From Cryptomeria japonica (Eukaryota > Streptophyta > Pinopsida > Cupressales > Cupressaceae): 64,000 nucleotides of DNA. How positions within the stretch are numbered: position 1 is the first letter of the stretch; each line of letters begins with the position of its first letter. Positions 10,700 to 22,599 of this stretch are shown here, one piece after another. Under the pieces are notes generated by a model. That model worked only from the letters and a program-made list of their open reading frames with translations. It had not been told where the DNA came from and searched no databases. The stretch covers positions 375,301,392-375,365,391 of the forward strand of contig NC_081415.1 in the NCBI RefSeq assembly GCF_030272615.1, given 5' to 3'. A program made the translations under genes and the position numbers.

Positions 10700-13110
10700 T
10701 AAAAGATGAAGAGTAAATATGTACTCTACCAACTATTGCAACACATCTTCAAGGATGAAAACAAATCTTCCTACCTCACTGAACTGATTGTGCATGCAAT
10801 TTTCTTGGAATGGGTAGGTGTGTGGAGTTTGTTTCGCTTGGGCTGGAACTTGTTCTTTTTGAGCAACTTCTTCATGTTTGGCTTCTATTCTAGATAGATG
10901 CTTGATTGGGCAGCCTCTTGAGATGCTAAACTTTAGTATCTTACTGTTGGTTTCTTCTCTGTCAACCATCTTCTTGACCACCATACCAAACTGATTAGAA
11001 ACATTTAGCTCATGTGAAAAAGAAGAATTAATTGTGTCATCTTCTTGATGATGTTGATAACAAACCTCTCATTCTAATGGAGTCAAATCATTATCAAGAA
11101 TAGAGAAAAAAAAATATTCAAAGATACTTGAGAATACACTAATATCATGATCAACCTCTTCATGCAAAGTAATTTCTAATACATGCTGTTGATTTATTTC
11201 AAAGTTCATACCTTGGAAATCTATGCTTTGCTGATTTTCTTGCTCCACTTGAACCAAATTTGCATCCATACTAACCTCTAGCTTTTTCACAACCATGGTG
11301 TACTTATTTGCTTCTTCTTGGATGTGCACTCTGTCACTGTCATTTCCATGCTCTTGTTGATCACAACTTGCCATCTTTGTGAGTACACACATATCCTCTT
11401 CATCATTAGCAATAAACAAAGGAAGCACAATAAATAAATCAGATTGATTATGAGATTTAATAACCATTTCATTTACAATACTTTTTTGTTCCAACTGGAT
11501 GTCTTTAAATGATGATTGCTTAGTGTCTAGATTTTAAACAAGCACCTCCATATCATCCCAAAATGAGTCCTCTTCATCATTACTTTCTTATTATTGTGAG
11601 AGAGGACTATCTTTTACCTTGTTGCAGCTCGCGAGTGATTAAAACATCAATGTTTTAAACTTATTGTTGTTGTCCTGAAGGTGGTATGGTTGTGATTTGA
11701 GTTTTGTTGTCCTCATCTTTCACAAAAAATGGTACCTCATCAAACAAAAAAGTTAGAACCTGAAAACTATCATCATTTTTTGGATCTTGAACACATTGTT
11801 CATCATTTAGAACCTCTTCCATATTTTATAACAAAACTAATTTTAGAATCAAAACATCATTGGGTTCATATGTGGATGGGTTGTTTATATTCAGACAAGA
11901 AGGTTGTTTAGGAACATATTGTTGAGGTTCTTGAGCTGGAAGAGATTTCCTAAAACTTGGGAATGCAAGCTTGCGAGGTTCTTCTTTTATAGGTTGATCT
12001 TGGATGGCAAAAGCTGGAAGGATAGGCACTTCAACAACATTCTCTCGAAAAGACGGAAAGCTCATGAAACTTGGAATTTCAAACTTGGAAAATTTAGGAG
12101 ACTTGCCTTGTTTAAAGCTTGGTATTTTGATCTTGAAAGCCTCTTGCATCTTCATCTCCTTTGCAGCAATTTGTTGTTCAAGATTATCTTCAAATTGTCT
12201 TTGTTGTATTTCATATTGTTGATCTTGGGTCTGGTAAGCCAACTCTTGCTTTACACCTTGTTGTTCTAGCGTGCCTTGCCTATCATAACAACACTTTTGA
12301 GATTTAATATGGTCAATTAGATAAACTTGTGAAGTTTCTTCAAGAGGTTGCTCCTAAAGAATGGTGGCCTGAACTTGCTCATGTATGGCCTCATTTTATA
12401 TGAAGTATGAGGTGTTGAGCATAGGAGATTCTCTTCCAAAAAATGGATTTGGAAATGAATAGCAATTGGGCTTTCTTCTTGTTTAAGCATAAAATCTTGT
12501 AACGAAAGAGAAGGAGCTAATTGTGTAGGTACCTTTTGTAATATGTCAAGAAAAATCTTTATTACCTCTTCTTTTGCAGTTGTGAGATTATCCTCATATT
12601 CTTCTTTTTGTGCAGCTAACTCCTTTACAAGCTTTTCCTCATGTCACTTTTGTTGCACCACTAGATATTCCTTATAGAATTGGTCTTGATGATCCAACTC
12701 CTCTTGCTCATGACGATAGGCTTGATAAGGCCACTCCTCATACTGTTGATTAAGTTATTACCATCTCTCGATCTCGTCCATCTATTCATTGAAGTTTTGC
12801 AATATAGTTTCGATGGATAGTTGCTCATAATTCTCATCATTTTGGAGCTGATTAGGAATATTATCATGTTGATCTAGGACAAAATAGTCTTCTTGAGACT
12901 AGGTGAAAGCACGATTAAGTTGGCATGAAGACTGACCATTGATGGGTGGGTGGTAAGCATGATAAGCATGTTGGTTCCTTGTTGTTGTAAGGGAATTTGG
13001 GCTAAAACCAGCATTGTGGTCATTTGGGTATGGCGGATAAGAAGCCTCATGGACATTATTCTCATTATATGGAGGTGGGTATATAGGTTGTCCATAAAAA
13101 TTCAACATCT
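10700..13110 (-). pseudogene. Decayed Q/E-rich minus-strand reading frames, unknown protein
   Basis: Three adjoining open segments (13108-12899, 12242-11826, 11494-11069) and a smaller one (10984-10733) lie in one orientation, separated by stops and frame changes. The first begins MLNFYGQPIYPPPYNEN and is followed by proline-, asparagine- and glutamine-rich text. The second is rich in glutamine and charged residues (QQRQFEDNLEQQIAAKEMK) and has a recurring FPSF/IPSF phrase. The third is acidic. Composition and length resemble the Gag-side ORF of a plant LTR retroelement, but I find no zinc knuckle, protease, RT or integrase motif, so I do not assign a family. The clustering on one strand argues for one broken gene and not random frames. 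Confidence 0.45.
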
Positions 13111-14284
13111 TTATTCATATAAAGAGTTGTAAATTGGAACAAGTGATTTATTTTGAAGCATACCATCACTGAGACTGTTGAAACCAGTAGATGTTGAGCT
13201 CGAAGTCGCCAGGTGTGTGTGGATCTTGCCTCCAAAGGTTGGAATCACTGCTACTCACATCAGAATAGTAGCAAATATGGAACCTATTTGAGTTGAGATA
13301 GCTCAATGTGTCCCATTTGGCATTCCAAAAACTGTTGTCATGAAGGTTTGCACCTGTGATGCTAAACTGAAAGCTCAACAATCCTGTGAAACATGGAAAC
13401 ACCTTTGAGCCTATGGGTTGCTCAAATTGAAGGTGAATCTCCAAAGAGGGTTGGTTCCTTGATGAAAACCTCCTAAAACTAACCTTTTGCTGAGAAAAGG
13501 GATAGAAATCTTGCTGAAAATTGAAATCCTAAAGCTATAGGAGGTGATTGCACCAAAATTATGTGATTCTCTTCACTGTCCAAAACCTGTAATATGCTTC
13601 AATATAGCTCTAAATTTATCTCACAAATCAAATTAGATCACGAAATTCATCAATATTTCATGTGAAGGCTCGAAGTTTTCCAATGTTGTATGAAGGAAAA
13701 GTGAATTTTCACAACATGCAATTGATTGGAAATCGGATGAACACAACCCACAACCTGAATTTACTATGAAATCTTCCTATTTATGCAAAGCATAAACGAG
13801 ACAATAAAGGATTCAAAATTAATCATGATACCTCTATCAAATCATTCATCTGATAATGGAAAAATAAGAATAATTGACAAAGAAATCTACACTCTCTATT
13901 GAAAACTAAAAATAAACTCTATTACAATGCCTGAAAATTGAATAAAAGTTGAGCTACAATGCTTTTTTGTTGTATGTGCAAGCAAAAAAGAAAGAACTAA
14001 GAAATAATAGAAGAGGAGAGAAGTATATATAGAAAATAACCCTTGAGAGAAAAAAGGGCTAAAGATAGTTGAGTGTTATTCTCTAAAAATTTGCATGAAG
14101 TATTCCTTGGTCGAATTTTCCTTAAAAAGTGTGTAAAAGGCATGCAAAGCTTCTTCGATTTCAGTGCTTCTCAATAAAAATAGCTCCCTGATTCAAGGAA
14201 TATGCAAGTGGAACTCTCTGCCTGATATAGAACTGCTAAATATATCCCAAAAAAAGCAACTCTTTTTCTTTGAATTCTGTATGG
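13111..14284 (-). other. Possible leader or LTR upstream of the decayed ORFs
   Basis: Read on the minus strand this stretch precedes the Q-rich frames. It contains TGGCGACTTCGAGCTC near 13200, loosely like the TGGCGACTC-type start of some gypsy leaders, and an AT-rich promoter-like part near 13780. No paired LTR was found in the window, so the assignment is weak. A 92-residue minus frame (13166-13444) has no recognisable domain. Confidence 0.25.
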
Positions 14285-14463
14285 GTGCTATATATTGCTT
14301 TTTAGCTTTTAAATAATTTTATTTTAATATTTTTTTAAAGCAACTGATAATATTGTTTTAATAAGTGCTAAAATAGAAATATTTTTTTCTTTTTAGTTTT
14401 TTTCTTTTTATGATTTAATATAACTTTATTAAGGTTTTTAATAAAATAAACCCTAACAAAGTT
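14285..14463. repeat. Dispersed repeat X, copy 2, left piece
   Basis: Matches 5968 to about 6133 of copy 1 nearly base for base. It stops abruptly at AAAGTT, where the Penelope-like element begins, and resumes at 16528. Confidence 0.85.
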
Positions 14464-14523
14464 TTGATTTGTTGCAAGATTTTTGGATTAGATTGTGTGC
14501 CAGTTTTTTTGCATCAACATTTC

Positions 14524-14542
14524 GGATCACACTCTGTGATCC
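14524..14542 (-). other. Hairpin in the 3' part of the Penelope-like element
   Basis: The 7-bp stem GGATCAC/GTGATCC has a 5-base loop. Read on the minus strand it is preceded by TTGATGAT and followed by GAAATGTTGATGC. This layout resembles the conserved terminal motif of Penelope elements and, more loosely, a hammerhead ribozyme core (CUGAUGA, stem, GAAA). The first core C is U and an extra U sits before the stem, so activity is doubtful. Confidence 0.45.
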
Positions 14543-15376
14543 ATCATCAAGATGTAAGAGAGTTGAGGAACACAAAAAAATGAAGAGTTGCAGACTGGAA
14601 CCCCAAATAAAAAGAAAGAAAGGAGGGAGAGAGAAGGTGGCACATAGACCAAGGAGGGGGGACAATAGCAAAAAGAAAGAAAAAAGACAAAAGCAAAGGA
14701 GAAAAATAAGAAATAAAAACAAGCTCACAAAATAAAAACAAATAAATGATAAAAGGATAATAGCACAAAAGAGGTCATAAGGTAAATGAAGATTAAAAAG
14801 AACAAAAAATAAGCAAATAAAGAAAAAAGGAATTAAGAAAAATAAAGTTTTCTTATTTCCTTATTTCTTTATAATAAATAATAACAAAAAGAGAAAGAGC
14901 AAATATGAGAAAAGGAGGAAAAAGAGAAGAATAGGACATACAAAGAGAAAGAAAGGAGTAAACACAATGAAAAGAGATGAAAAAACAAATAACATAAATT
15001 GATATAAAGGCATTAAATGAAAAGATAAAAGGGGGAGATAAAGGCTGAAAAAGAAAAAAAAATGACAAAAAGAAATCAAACTAAACTAAATACAATGACA
15101 AAAGCAATTGAGAGAAAACCACCAAGAAACAAAGCTAAAGCAATATAAAGTAAACCAAAGGGGACCCAAGGGAGAAGATAGAGGACACATAGAAAGGTGC
15201 CCTTGAGAGAACAAGACACAAAACTAAAGGGACCAAAATGGGCAGACTAGATCAAGAAGAAGGGGGGAAGACCACAAGGGAAGGAGGGAGGAAAGAGAAC
15301 ATAAAAGGAAGCAAGACAAGCGCAAGGATCAAAGGGAAGGATGGTCAAGAAGGGAATGACAATGTCTAAGGTTGGA

Positions 15377-16527
15377 TTACAGAGGTTGCCAGGCTTGACT
15401 GAGATTCCACCCTTCATCACAATTAAGATTCAACGGATGATTACTAATGGCAATAGCTTCCTTAAGCTTCCTCTTGAAAAAATCCTCTTCCTTGGACAAG
15501 ATTTGAACACTTTCTAAACAAATATGGTGCTTGGACAAAGAAGAATGTTTAGCTAGCACATATTTGGAAACACGGTCGTGTCTAATGTCTACACAATGCT
15601 CTTTGATATGAACATTGAAGGAGTGATCGATTTCACCTATATAAGGCATGCAACAAGAGCAAACAATCTTATAGACACCCGAGTCAAGGAGAATATATTT
15701 GGGGTCTTTGAGAGAGGGGAGACAAATCCTCAATGTAGCAATGGGATTAAAAGCACATCGGGGGCCTTTTTTCATATGGATCTTATTGATTTTATGGGAA
15801 AGGCCTTTGATATAGGGCAAGGATCCACTTGGAGGGTCGAGGGGCAAGGGTTTAGGGTAGGAGAGGAACCTAGACCTGGCGTCCTGGAAAGATTTGGAGA
15901 TTTTCTTACTTGAGAACCCATTTAATGTAAATATTTTACGAAGGTGGGTTAACTCAAGATTTATGTTATCCTCATCATAGATACGATAGGCCCAAGTGGA
16001 CAAGGTTTTGAGGACCCCCACTTTTTGACAGGGTGGTGATGAGACGAGGTATGGAGGTAGAGGTCAGTGTGTGTAGCTTTGTCATACACACGTCGGCCCA
16101 AGGAGCCATCATATTTTTTGATGAGAAAAATGTCAAGGAAAGGAAGATGGTTGTTAGACTCAAGTTCCTTGGTGAAAGAAATACATTGAGCAATGGAGTT
16201 AAGGTGTGTGTGTGTAATTCTTCTAAATTGTCGAGGCCATGAGGCCGACAAACATTAGTGTCATCCACATATCTCTTCCACCACTTTGGTTTGAGGGGGA
16301 ATGAACAAAGGGCTTGCTCCTCAAATTGCTCCATGTATAGGTTGGCAATGACAGGTGAAAGTGGGGAACCCATCGCTACCCCCATCCACTTGCTCATAGA
16401 AGATGCCTTGGAAAGAGAAGAAGGTGGATCTAAGACATAATTCAACCAAGCGACCTCAATGTTAGACTTGCGTCTAACAATCTCAACAGAGTCAAGAATA
16501 GGAACCTTGGTAAAGAGAGAGACCGCA
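15377..16527 (-). pseudogene. Penelope-like RT and GIY-YIG endonuclease, frameshifted
   Basis: On the minus strand the RT part shows SLFTKVP, then GVAMGSPLSPVIANLYME and the catalytic YVDDT. After a frame change it continues with LPFLDIFLIKKYDGSLG and THTDLYLH. A further frame (16021-15377) carries the linker and the endonuclease: GVY at residues 115-117, the cysteine cluster CSCC, YIG at 127-129, IKEH at 139-142, and the downstream KEAIAI glutamate and GWNLSQAW end. The usual arginine before IKEH (RIKEH in the family) reads histidine here, so the nuclease is probably inactive. At least two frameshifts separate the parts. The element would have nicked target DNA and reverse transcribed its RNA in the nucleus. 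The family call is secure. Confidence 0.92.
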
Positions 16528-16624
16528 TATATTAAATATAAAAAATGAGTAAATGTAAAAAAAAAATACAAAAAAGAAACCTTATTAAAACTTTCGGTCC
16601 CTTTATTTTAGGGCTCTATAAATA
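16528..16624. repeat. Dispersed repeat X, copy 2, middle piece
   Basis: Resumes at TATATTAAATATAAA and runs through CTTTCGGTCCCTTTATTTTA to CTATAAATA, matching about 6134-6232 of copy 1. It ends at the left target duplication of the fold-back element. Confidence 0.85.
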
Positions 16625-19415
16625 TGCATTGGCTATCCTGGGGATTATTTGCACCCCACACATGATCAACTCCCTTTTCAAGATATGTAATGTCCTCTGT
16701 GTCCATCCTTGTGTCTGTAACATGTTTGTCAACCCATCAAAATTTAGGTAGAACAAATTTACCAGAAAATTTAAATGATTTCCTTCTTCTTCTTTTTTTT
16801 AAAGAGAGAGTTTTCCCTTGAAATCAATTTTTTAAGTTGTATAAATACTAATAAAAATAATAATAAATAATATAATATTATTAATGCAAAGTTATGTATG
16901 AGCATTTTTAATAATTTTTTAAAGATATATAATAATATAATTAAAAATAACATAATAATAATTATATTATAATTTTGTTTAAAAGACTTAGAATTTTTTT
17001 ACTATAAATCAATTTTTTTGATTTTTTTATATTTTTATAATATAATTAAATTTTAAAATAATACAATTAATGTAAAGACATGTATGAAATTTTTAAATAA
17101 TATTTTTAAGATATATAATAGTAAAATGAAAATGGTATAATAATAATAATAATATAATAATTAATAATATAATGAAAACACAATATATATCTTATTATTT
17201 ATTTTATTATAATATAATATCTATATTATGATTATTATATAGTATAATAAATAACATTATTACTATTATAAAATATTGATATTAATAATACAAATATAAT
17301 AACAATGTTAGATAATTTAATAATGTAACATTGAAATAATTACAATTACAACTTTACACTTCAATAAAAATAAAAAACAAAATCAAAACTTAAAAGATAT
17401 ATATTTAGTTTATAATATTATTGTTATATTATATTTTTTGGTAAATTATTTTCTGTTATTATATTATTATATTTATTGTTTCATTATTAGTATTTTATTA
17501 GTACTTGCCTTTAGGCAATGCTATTGTAATGAAAATTCATTTGTTGTGCTTATATGGTTATTAAAAAATATATATTTAGACCAATGAAAGGCAATTATTT
17601 TTCTTTCTTTAATTTTTTTAAATTTTTTTTATAGTATAGATGCACATTTGTTAACATTATAATTTACAAAAATTGTTTTTGTTGCAAATGATTGGCTAAT
17701 ATCATACGCATTTTAAAATTATTTACCTTCTTTTATTTGAGTTTCTAAAAACTTATAAACAACACAATCTTGTGAAATCTAAAATAAGTGCTTAAATTTT
17801 AACTTCATTATTTGTTGTGATAGGTAGTTTTTAAGTTAACCTATGAACATGATAAAAATATATATATATATTTTAAAAATATGTATTATATTTAAAATTT
17901 CTTTAATTTATAATCAAAATAAACTAAATTTCAATAATATTTTTTTTGGCAAAAAAAATAAATATCCATATTAATTGAAGTATTGGGAAAATTTTATAAA
18001 ATGCTATTGACAAAATAAAAATTGTTATTGAAATCTAAAGATAAAAATTTAAAGAGGATTTTTGAAATTGGACAACTTTTAGAAATAAAAAATATCATAA
18101 AACCAAAAAAACATAAAATCTTATAAAAACGAGGATAATGAAACTAAATCATTGTGAAAAAATCCTAAGCAACATAAAAAAAATTGATCTAAAATATTCA
18201 TTGCATTATAATATAATAATATAAATTATGAGTTTATTCACATGTAATATAAGTTATAAAAAAATTAATGACATTTTTTTATTTATTAATTTATTAAAAA
18301 AAAAATTAAATCAGTTTATTTTAAATTGTTTTCCAAACAAATCAATTATTCAAAGGTTTATTTTTACAACTTAAAAAACAAAATAATTTTTTAATACGTT
18401 AATTATTCATTTTTTTTTACTATTTTATTAATACTTTGCTTATAGTTTGCATGAGATGAGCAGTAATTGTCATTGAAGTTGTTTCTGTAAATGGGCAATA
18501 ATGTTTCTTATTATTGTAAGGTTTACAATTAGTCATATAAAATCTAATTGTTTATGAAAATCATCACAAGGGCAATAGAATTAGGGCAATTAGTATACCA
18601 CATTATTGTTGTTTATGAAAATCTGTGTGTGTGTGTAATTTATATAAACAAATATAAGTCACTTTATTGTTGCATTTGCTGAAATGTTAATTAGTATACC
18701 ACATTTGGACACCAAAGATCATAAAGTCTTCATCTATACACTATAATATACAACCTCCACATAGCACAATTCAAATATAGTTGTTAATGTGTTATTCACC
18801 AAATATTTTAGAATTATAGCCACATTAATGTTGCACTAAGAGAAGCCCTCATGTCACACAACAATGATCTAAAGTGGCCCAAACTTTGCATGTACTATGA
18901 TAGAGTTTATGATAGACATAAAAAATACAACTCATGCATCTAATAGTAAAACTATTGGATGCTTGCACCATATAAACGCTATAGGACTTCTATGATTTGT
19001 AAAATAATCACTAATATATACCTACTCCCTAACAAAATGACATTGAACAACCAATATTTGATCCTCACATAGCAAGAAGGTTATCTACCAAAAAATTTGT
19101 AATTCTACCAAAAAAAATTGTAATTTATCATAGTCCAACACTATATTAGTTATATAATTAATAGAAAATTTCAATAACTATAACAAAAATTACTATTTCA
19201 ACTACAAAATCAAGAGGCAAGAACTCGCCACTATGTGACACTTGTTTATTATAAGATTAATACAGTTTATTTATTATATTGCAAACCAAAAAATATATTT
19301 TTACATTGTTTGAAATATATAATATTCATAATATATATTTATATGGTAATGTATAATTATTTTAACATATTAAATATAATAAAATAGTAGTATACAAATA
19401 GATTTAAAATAAGAA

Positions 19416-19455
<40 letters not shown>

Positions 19456-20160
19456 ATATATCATTTTAGTATTACATAATAATTGTATTTTTTATGTTTA
19501 TATTATTATAGGTTTTATATTATCATATTATTAAATGTAAATATTATTGTTGTATTATTTTACGTTGTTATGATTTAATAACTATTTTTTTATTTTTATA
19601 CAATTATTATATTAATTTTTTTTAATGATTATAATGTTCATTATATTTATTTATCTGTCTTTTTTTATATTCAATGTAAAATTTTGAAATAATTATTAAA
19701 TTTATAATTATATATTTATATTTTATTTTATTTTATTTATATATATTATTAATTATAATATTGTTACTATTATATTATTTTTAATTATATTATTATATAT
19801 CTTTTAAATAAATTATTTAACAAATTGCTTTAATTATATTATATTCAAATTTAATTATATTATATTATTTTTATTAGTTTTATTTGTATTTATACAAGTT
19901 AAAAATGATTTCAAGTGAAAAATTTCTAAATCTTTTAAAATAAAATTAAAAATTAAAAAATTAAAAAAAAAAGCATTTACTATTTTTGGCAAGTGAAAAT
20001 TTGCTAAGTCTTTTACCTAAACCAAAACAAAGAAAGCATTTAATTTTTTTGGTAAATATTTTGATGGGCTGACAAATAGGTTAGGACACATAGGACGATA
20101 CATATCTTGAAAAGGGAGCCTGTGCGCGGGGTGCAAATAATCCCCAGGATAGCCAATGCC
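16625..20160. mobile_element. Mutator-like fold-back DNA element, non-autonomous
   Basis: The two ends are inverted copies. The first 32 bases, starting GCATTGGCTATCCTGGGG at 16626, are perfectly repeated in reverse ending at 20159. Recognisable inverted similarity continues inward at least to about 16975 on the left and 19745 on the right (for example CCATCAAAAT, CTTGAAATCA, TTGTATAAATAC). The flanks are CTATAAATA (16616-16624) and CTATACATA (20161-20169), a 9-bp duplication with one mismatch. Copy 1 of repeat X has the single site CTATGCATA at the same place. Long terminal inverted repeats with 9-bp duplications fit the Mutator superfamily. The interior is extremely AT-rich with no transposase frame, so it depended on a source elsewhere. 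Confidence 0.85.
19417..19453. repeat. (ATT)n microsatellite
   Basis: About 12 uninterrupted ATT units inside the fold-back element. Confidence 0.9.
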
Positions 20161-20285
20161 CTATACATAGCTAACATGAAGTATTTTGTTTAAAGGAAAT
20201 AAACAATAGCCCATTGAAGCTTGACTTAGAACATGCAAAAACAAGATACTCGAACCCTAAAAAATATTTTTGCATTATTTACTTG
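20161..20285. repeat. Dispersed repeat X, copy 2, right piece
   Basis: Starts with the right target duplication CTATACATA and matches about 6404-6545 of copy 1 (ATGAAGTATTTTGT, GCCCATTGAAGCTTGACTTA). It lacks the SINE found in copy 1. Confidence 0.85.
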
Positions 20286-21590
20286 TCGTGATTTGCTAAG
20301 TACTATTGTAATGAGTTTGACTTAAATAGTTATTAAAAAAAGTGATTTGCACCAATTATAAACAACTATTTTTTAATTCAAAAGTTTATTTTCTTATTTT
20401 AAAGTAAAGTTGCATATTTCTTAAATTTATAAACTATAAAAATTATTTATCTTAATAATGATTGGATAAGTTTTTAGCTCTTATAGACGCTTCTGGAGGG
20501 TTTTTGGGTTTCTGCCCACTCCTTCCACTCGGTCTCTCCTCCACCTCGCCCAACACACTACAATTTTTAAGTTTCACAAGCCTGAAATTTAGGTATTCGT
20601 GAAATACGATTTTTTTTGGTCTTCCATCATCACTTTCATACTTGATGTAAAGCATTTCATCAAATAGTTTACATGCATTATTGATGATCTACCATATTTT
20701 GTAGATGACTTCTCTTCGAGACATTCAATCAAACAATTCATCTACGTTGTTCTTTGCATTATCCATTTTCTACAAATTTTGAAACCATCATATTTATGAA
20801 ATGACAATTCTCTGCAGCATCGTAGAACAATTCACAAGCTTTCTGTATGCATTAATATTTTATCAAAGTCTCAAACTACAAAGTTTAGCAAAAATCCTCC
20901 TTGTATCCATGTTTTGAGGTTGTCCACTCTATCGCAAAGGTTATGAAATTTGATATTACTCCTGCCAGACAAACCCTTTATGTGTATCGTACAATATTCC
21001 ATGATAATACGTCTCTTTTAGGTATTCGATCAAACTATGTGATTTACATTGCCTATGCTTCAACATTTTTGTGTATATGTCTACAACTGTACATTCAATT
21101 ATACTTTGATGAATGCCTTTACCCTCTTTCAAAGTCCCTGCCGATGCCTTTATACTTTGAGAAAATGGTTAGGGCATTTTCATCGGCATGACGACAAGTG
21201 ACTGCCGATGACTTCACATTTCGCAAGCATGTCTATCAACAATGAAGGTTTCTAAAGCCTTTTCAACAAATCAGTTTTGTGCACATTGTGCAATCATCGT
21301 GTTCCATGAAGCGCCTCTTAAACAATACTTTGCACAATAAACTAGAATGTGTCTCGTCTCATTAGGGCAACTTAACTCTCATCGTGGAGACATTTGCCTA
21401 TCGACATAAAAGAAAGGAAATCTAAAGAGCAGAGAAAAAAGGAAGGAAAAAATAAAAGCACAAAGGAAAAGGAATAAAATAAAATAAAACAAAACAAAAA
21501 ATAAATAATAAATAATAAATAAGCACCAATAAGAATAAGGGAAAAGGAGAATAAATAAAATAAAAGAGGAAAAACCAAAGGAAAAATAAT
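20286..21590. other. Region without recognised genes
   Basis: AT-rich to 20465; its first part (CTATTGTAATGA, then AGTTATTAAAAAA) is distantly like 17515-17720. A GC-richer patch at 20475-20560 lies in a 67-residue minus-strand frame (20655-20452) that includes EERPSGRSGQKPKNPPEAS. I do not recognise it. 20660-21330 has several ATCAAACAATTCAT- and CTACGTTG-like phrases but no gene. A purine-rich tract spans 21410-21590. Confidence 0.45.
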
Positions 21591-21630
21591 ATATATATCT
21601 ATATAAATATAAAAATATGATAATGAATAT

Positions 21631-21747
<117 letters not shown>

Positions 21748-21929
21748 TAATGAATGAAATAATAAATAAAGAAAAGGAAATGGAAAATAAAATCAAAGGA
21801 CCAAACAAGGCTTGAGTATTAACCAGAACAAACCAAGACACATGCAAGCCTAAGGAGGACTAGAGAGAACATGGAGGACTATACAGTAGAAACCTGTCCA
21901 TTAGCCAATAACCTCTCAGGGGGGTTTGA

Positions 21930-22599
21930 GATTTAAAATCATCTTACCATCTGCCCCAAGATCGGCCAAGAAAACAGCCTTCTTGTTGCCTTCTATGTAT
22001 ATGTGATTTGTTGTATAGCTCTCAAGGGAGCTGAGAAGGACAATTGCCCTATTCAGTTGACTGTTTAGTTTTCAATTAGGAGTACAACCGGTTCTAATAG
22101 CATTAATAATAATAACCGAGTCCCCTTCAATTTCTAAGTTCTTAATTTGCATATCCTTGGCCAAAACTAGACCTTCGCAAAGGGCTTGTATCTCAGCCAT
22201 ATTATTGGTGTCAATTTCGATTGGTTTGCAAAGGCTAGCAATCTCTTGACCCTCATAGTTGTGGATCACACATCTTTTCTAGCCATCCCAGGATTGCCTC
22301 TTGAGGCACCATCAAAGTTTATCTTTAACCAGCCTGAGGGAGGGGGGGACCAGATAGCCTGAGATCTATCACATAAATTGTTAGGGGCCCTTTGCCAATA
22401 AAGGGGGGAATTTTGAGGTCGTGCCACTTACCTATAATAGAATCATCCCATCTCGAGAACTTGGAACAATTCTTCTGTGAGAATAGTAATCTACTGTTGA
22501 CTATTTCCACAATTGAAGCTTCAATTATATTGATTAAAAGGTTCTCAGAGAGTACTCTATTTTAAAAAAAAAATCTATTTCTTTCCTTCCAGAGTTCCT
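21930..22599 (-). pseudogene. LINE fragment 3 of 3: C-terminal part and RNase H
   Basis: Read on the minus strand it begins with the tryptophan-rich LINE segment LWKERNR at the junction. It continues with SRWDDSIIGKWHDLKIPP, then an RNase H domain: INFDGASRGNPG, NMAEIQALCEGL, EIEGDSVIIINAI and, after a stop, EGNKKAVFLADLGAD. The catalytic D, E and D are visible. Frameshifts and stops interrupt it. Plant L1-type LINEs commonly end in such an RNase H. It continues across the 26.6-kb insertion to 49179; the reading frame meets exactly at the duplicated five bases GGAAC/GGAAT. Confidence 0.9.

Larger units (their letters stand above)
14464..16527 (-). mobile_element. Penelope-like retroelement with GIY-YIG endonuclease, 5'-truncated (Dryad-like)
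   Basis: About 2.06 kb interrupts repeat X precisely: copy 1 runs continuously through the junction, whereas copy 2 breaks at 14463 and resumes at 16528. The right part encodes a C-terminal RT and a GIY-YIG nuclease on the minus strand. The remaining 900 bp (14464-15376) is purine-rich untranslated sequence with a short hairpin at 14524-14542. The N-terminal half of the RT is missing and the element starts within the RT, typical of 5' truncation during target-primed reverse transcription. No clear target duplication was found. Established knowledge: GIY-YIG Penelope elements in plants are known chiefly from conifers (called Dryads), attributed to ancient horizontal transfer from arthropods. 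Membership in that group is inferred, not tested. Confidence 0.9.

Noticed and set aside
14453-15079. Several leucine/phenylalanine-rich open frames
   Set aside because: They are translations of the purine-rich Penelope untranslated tract read on the pyrimidine strand.
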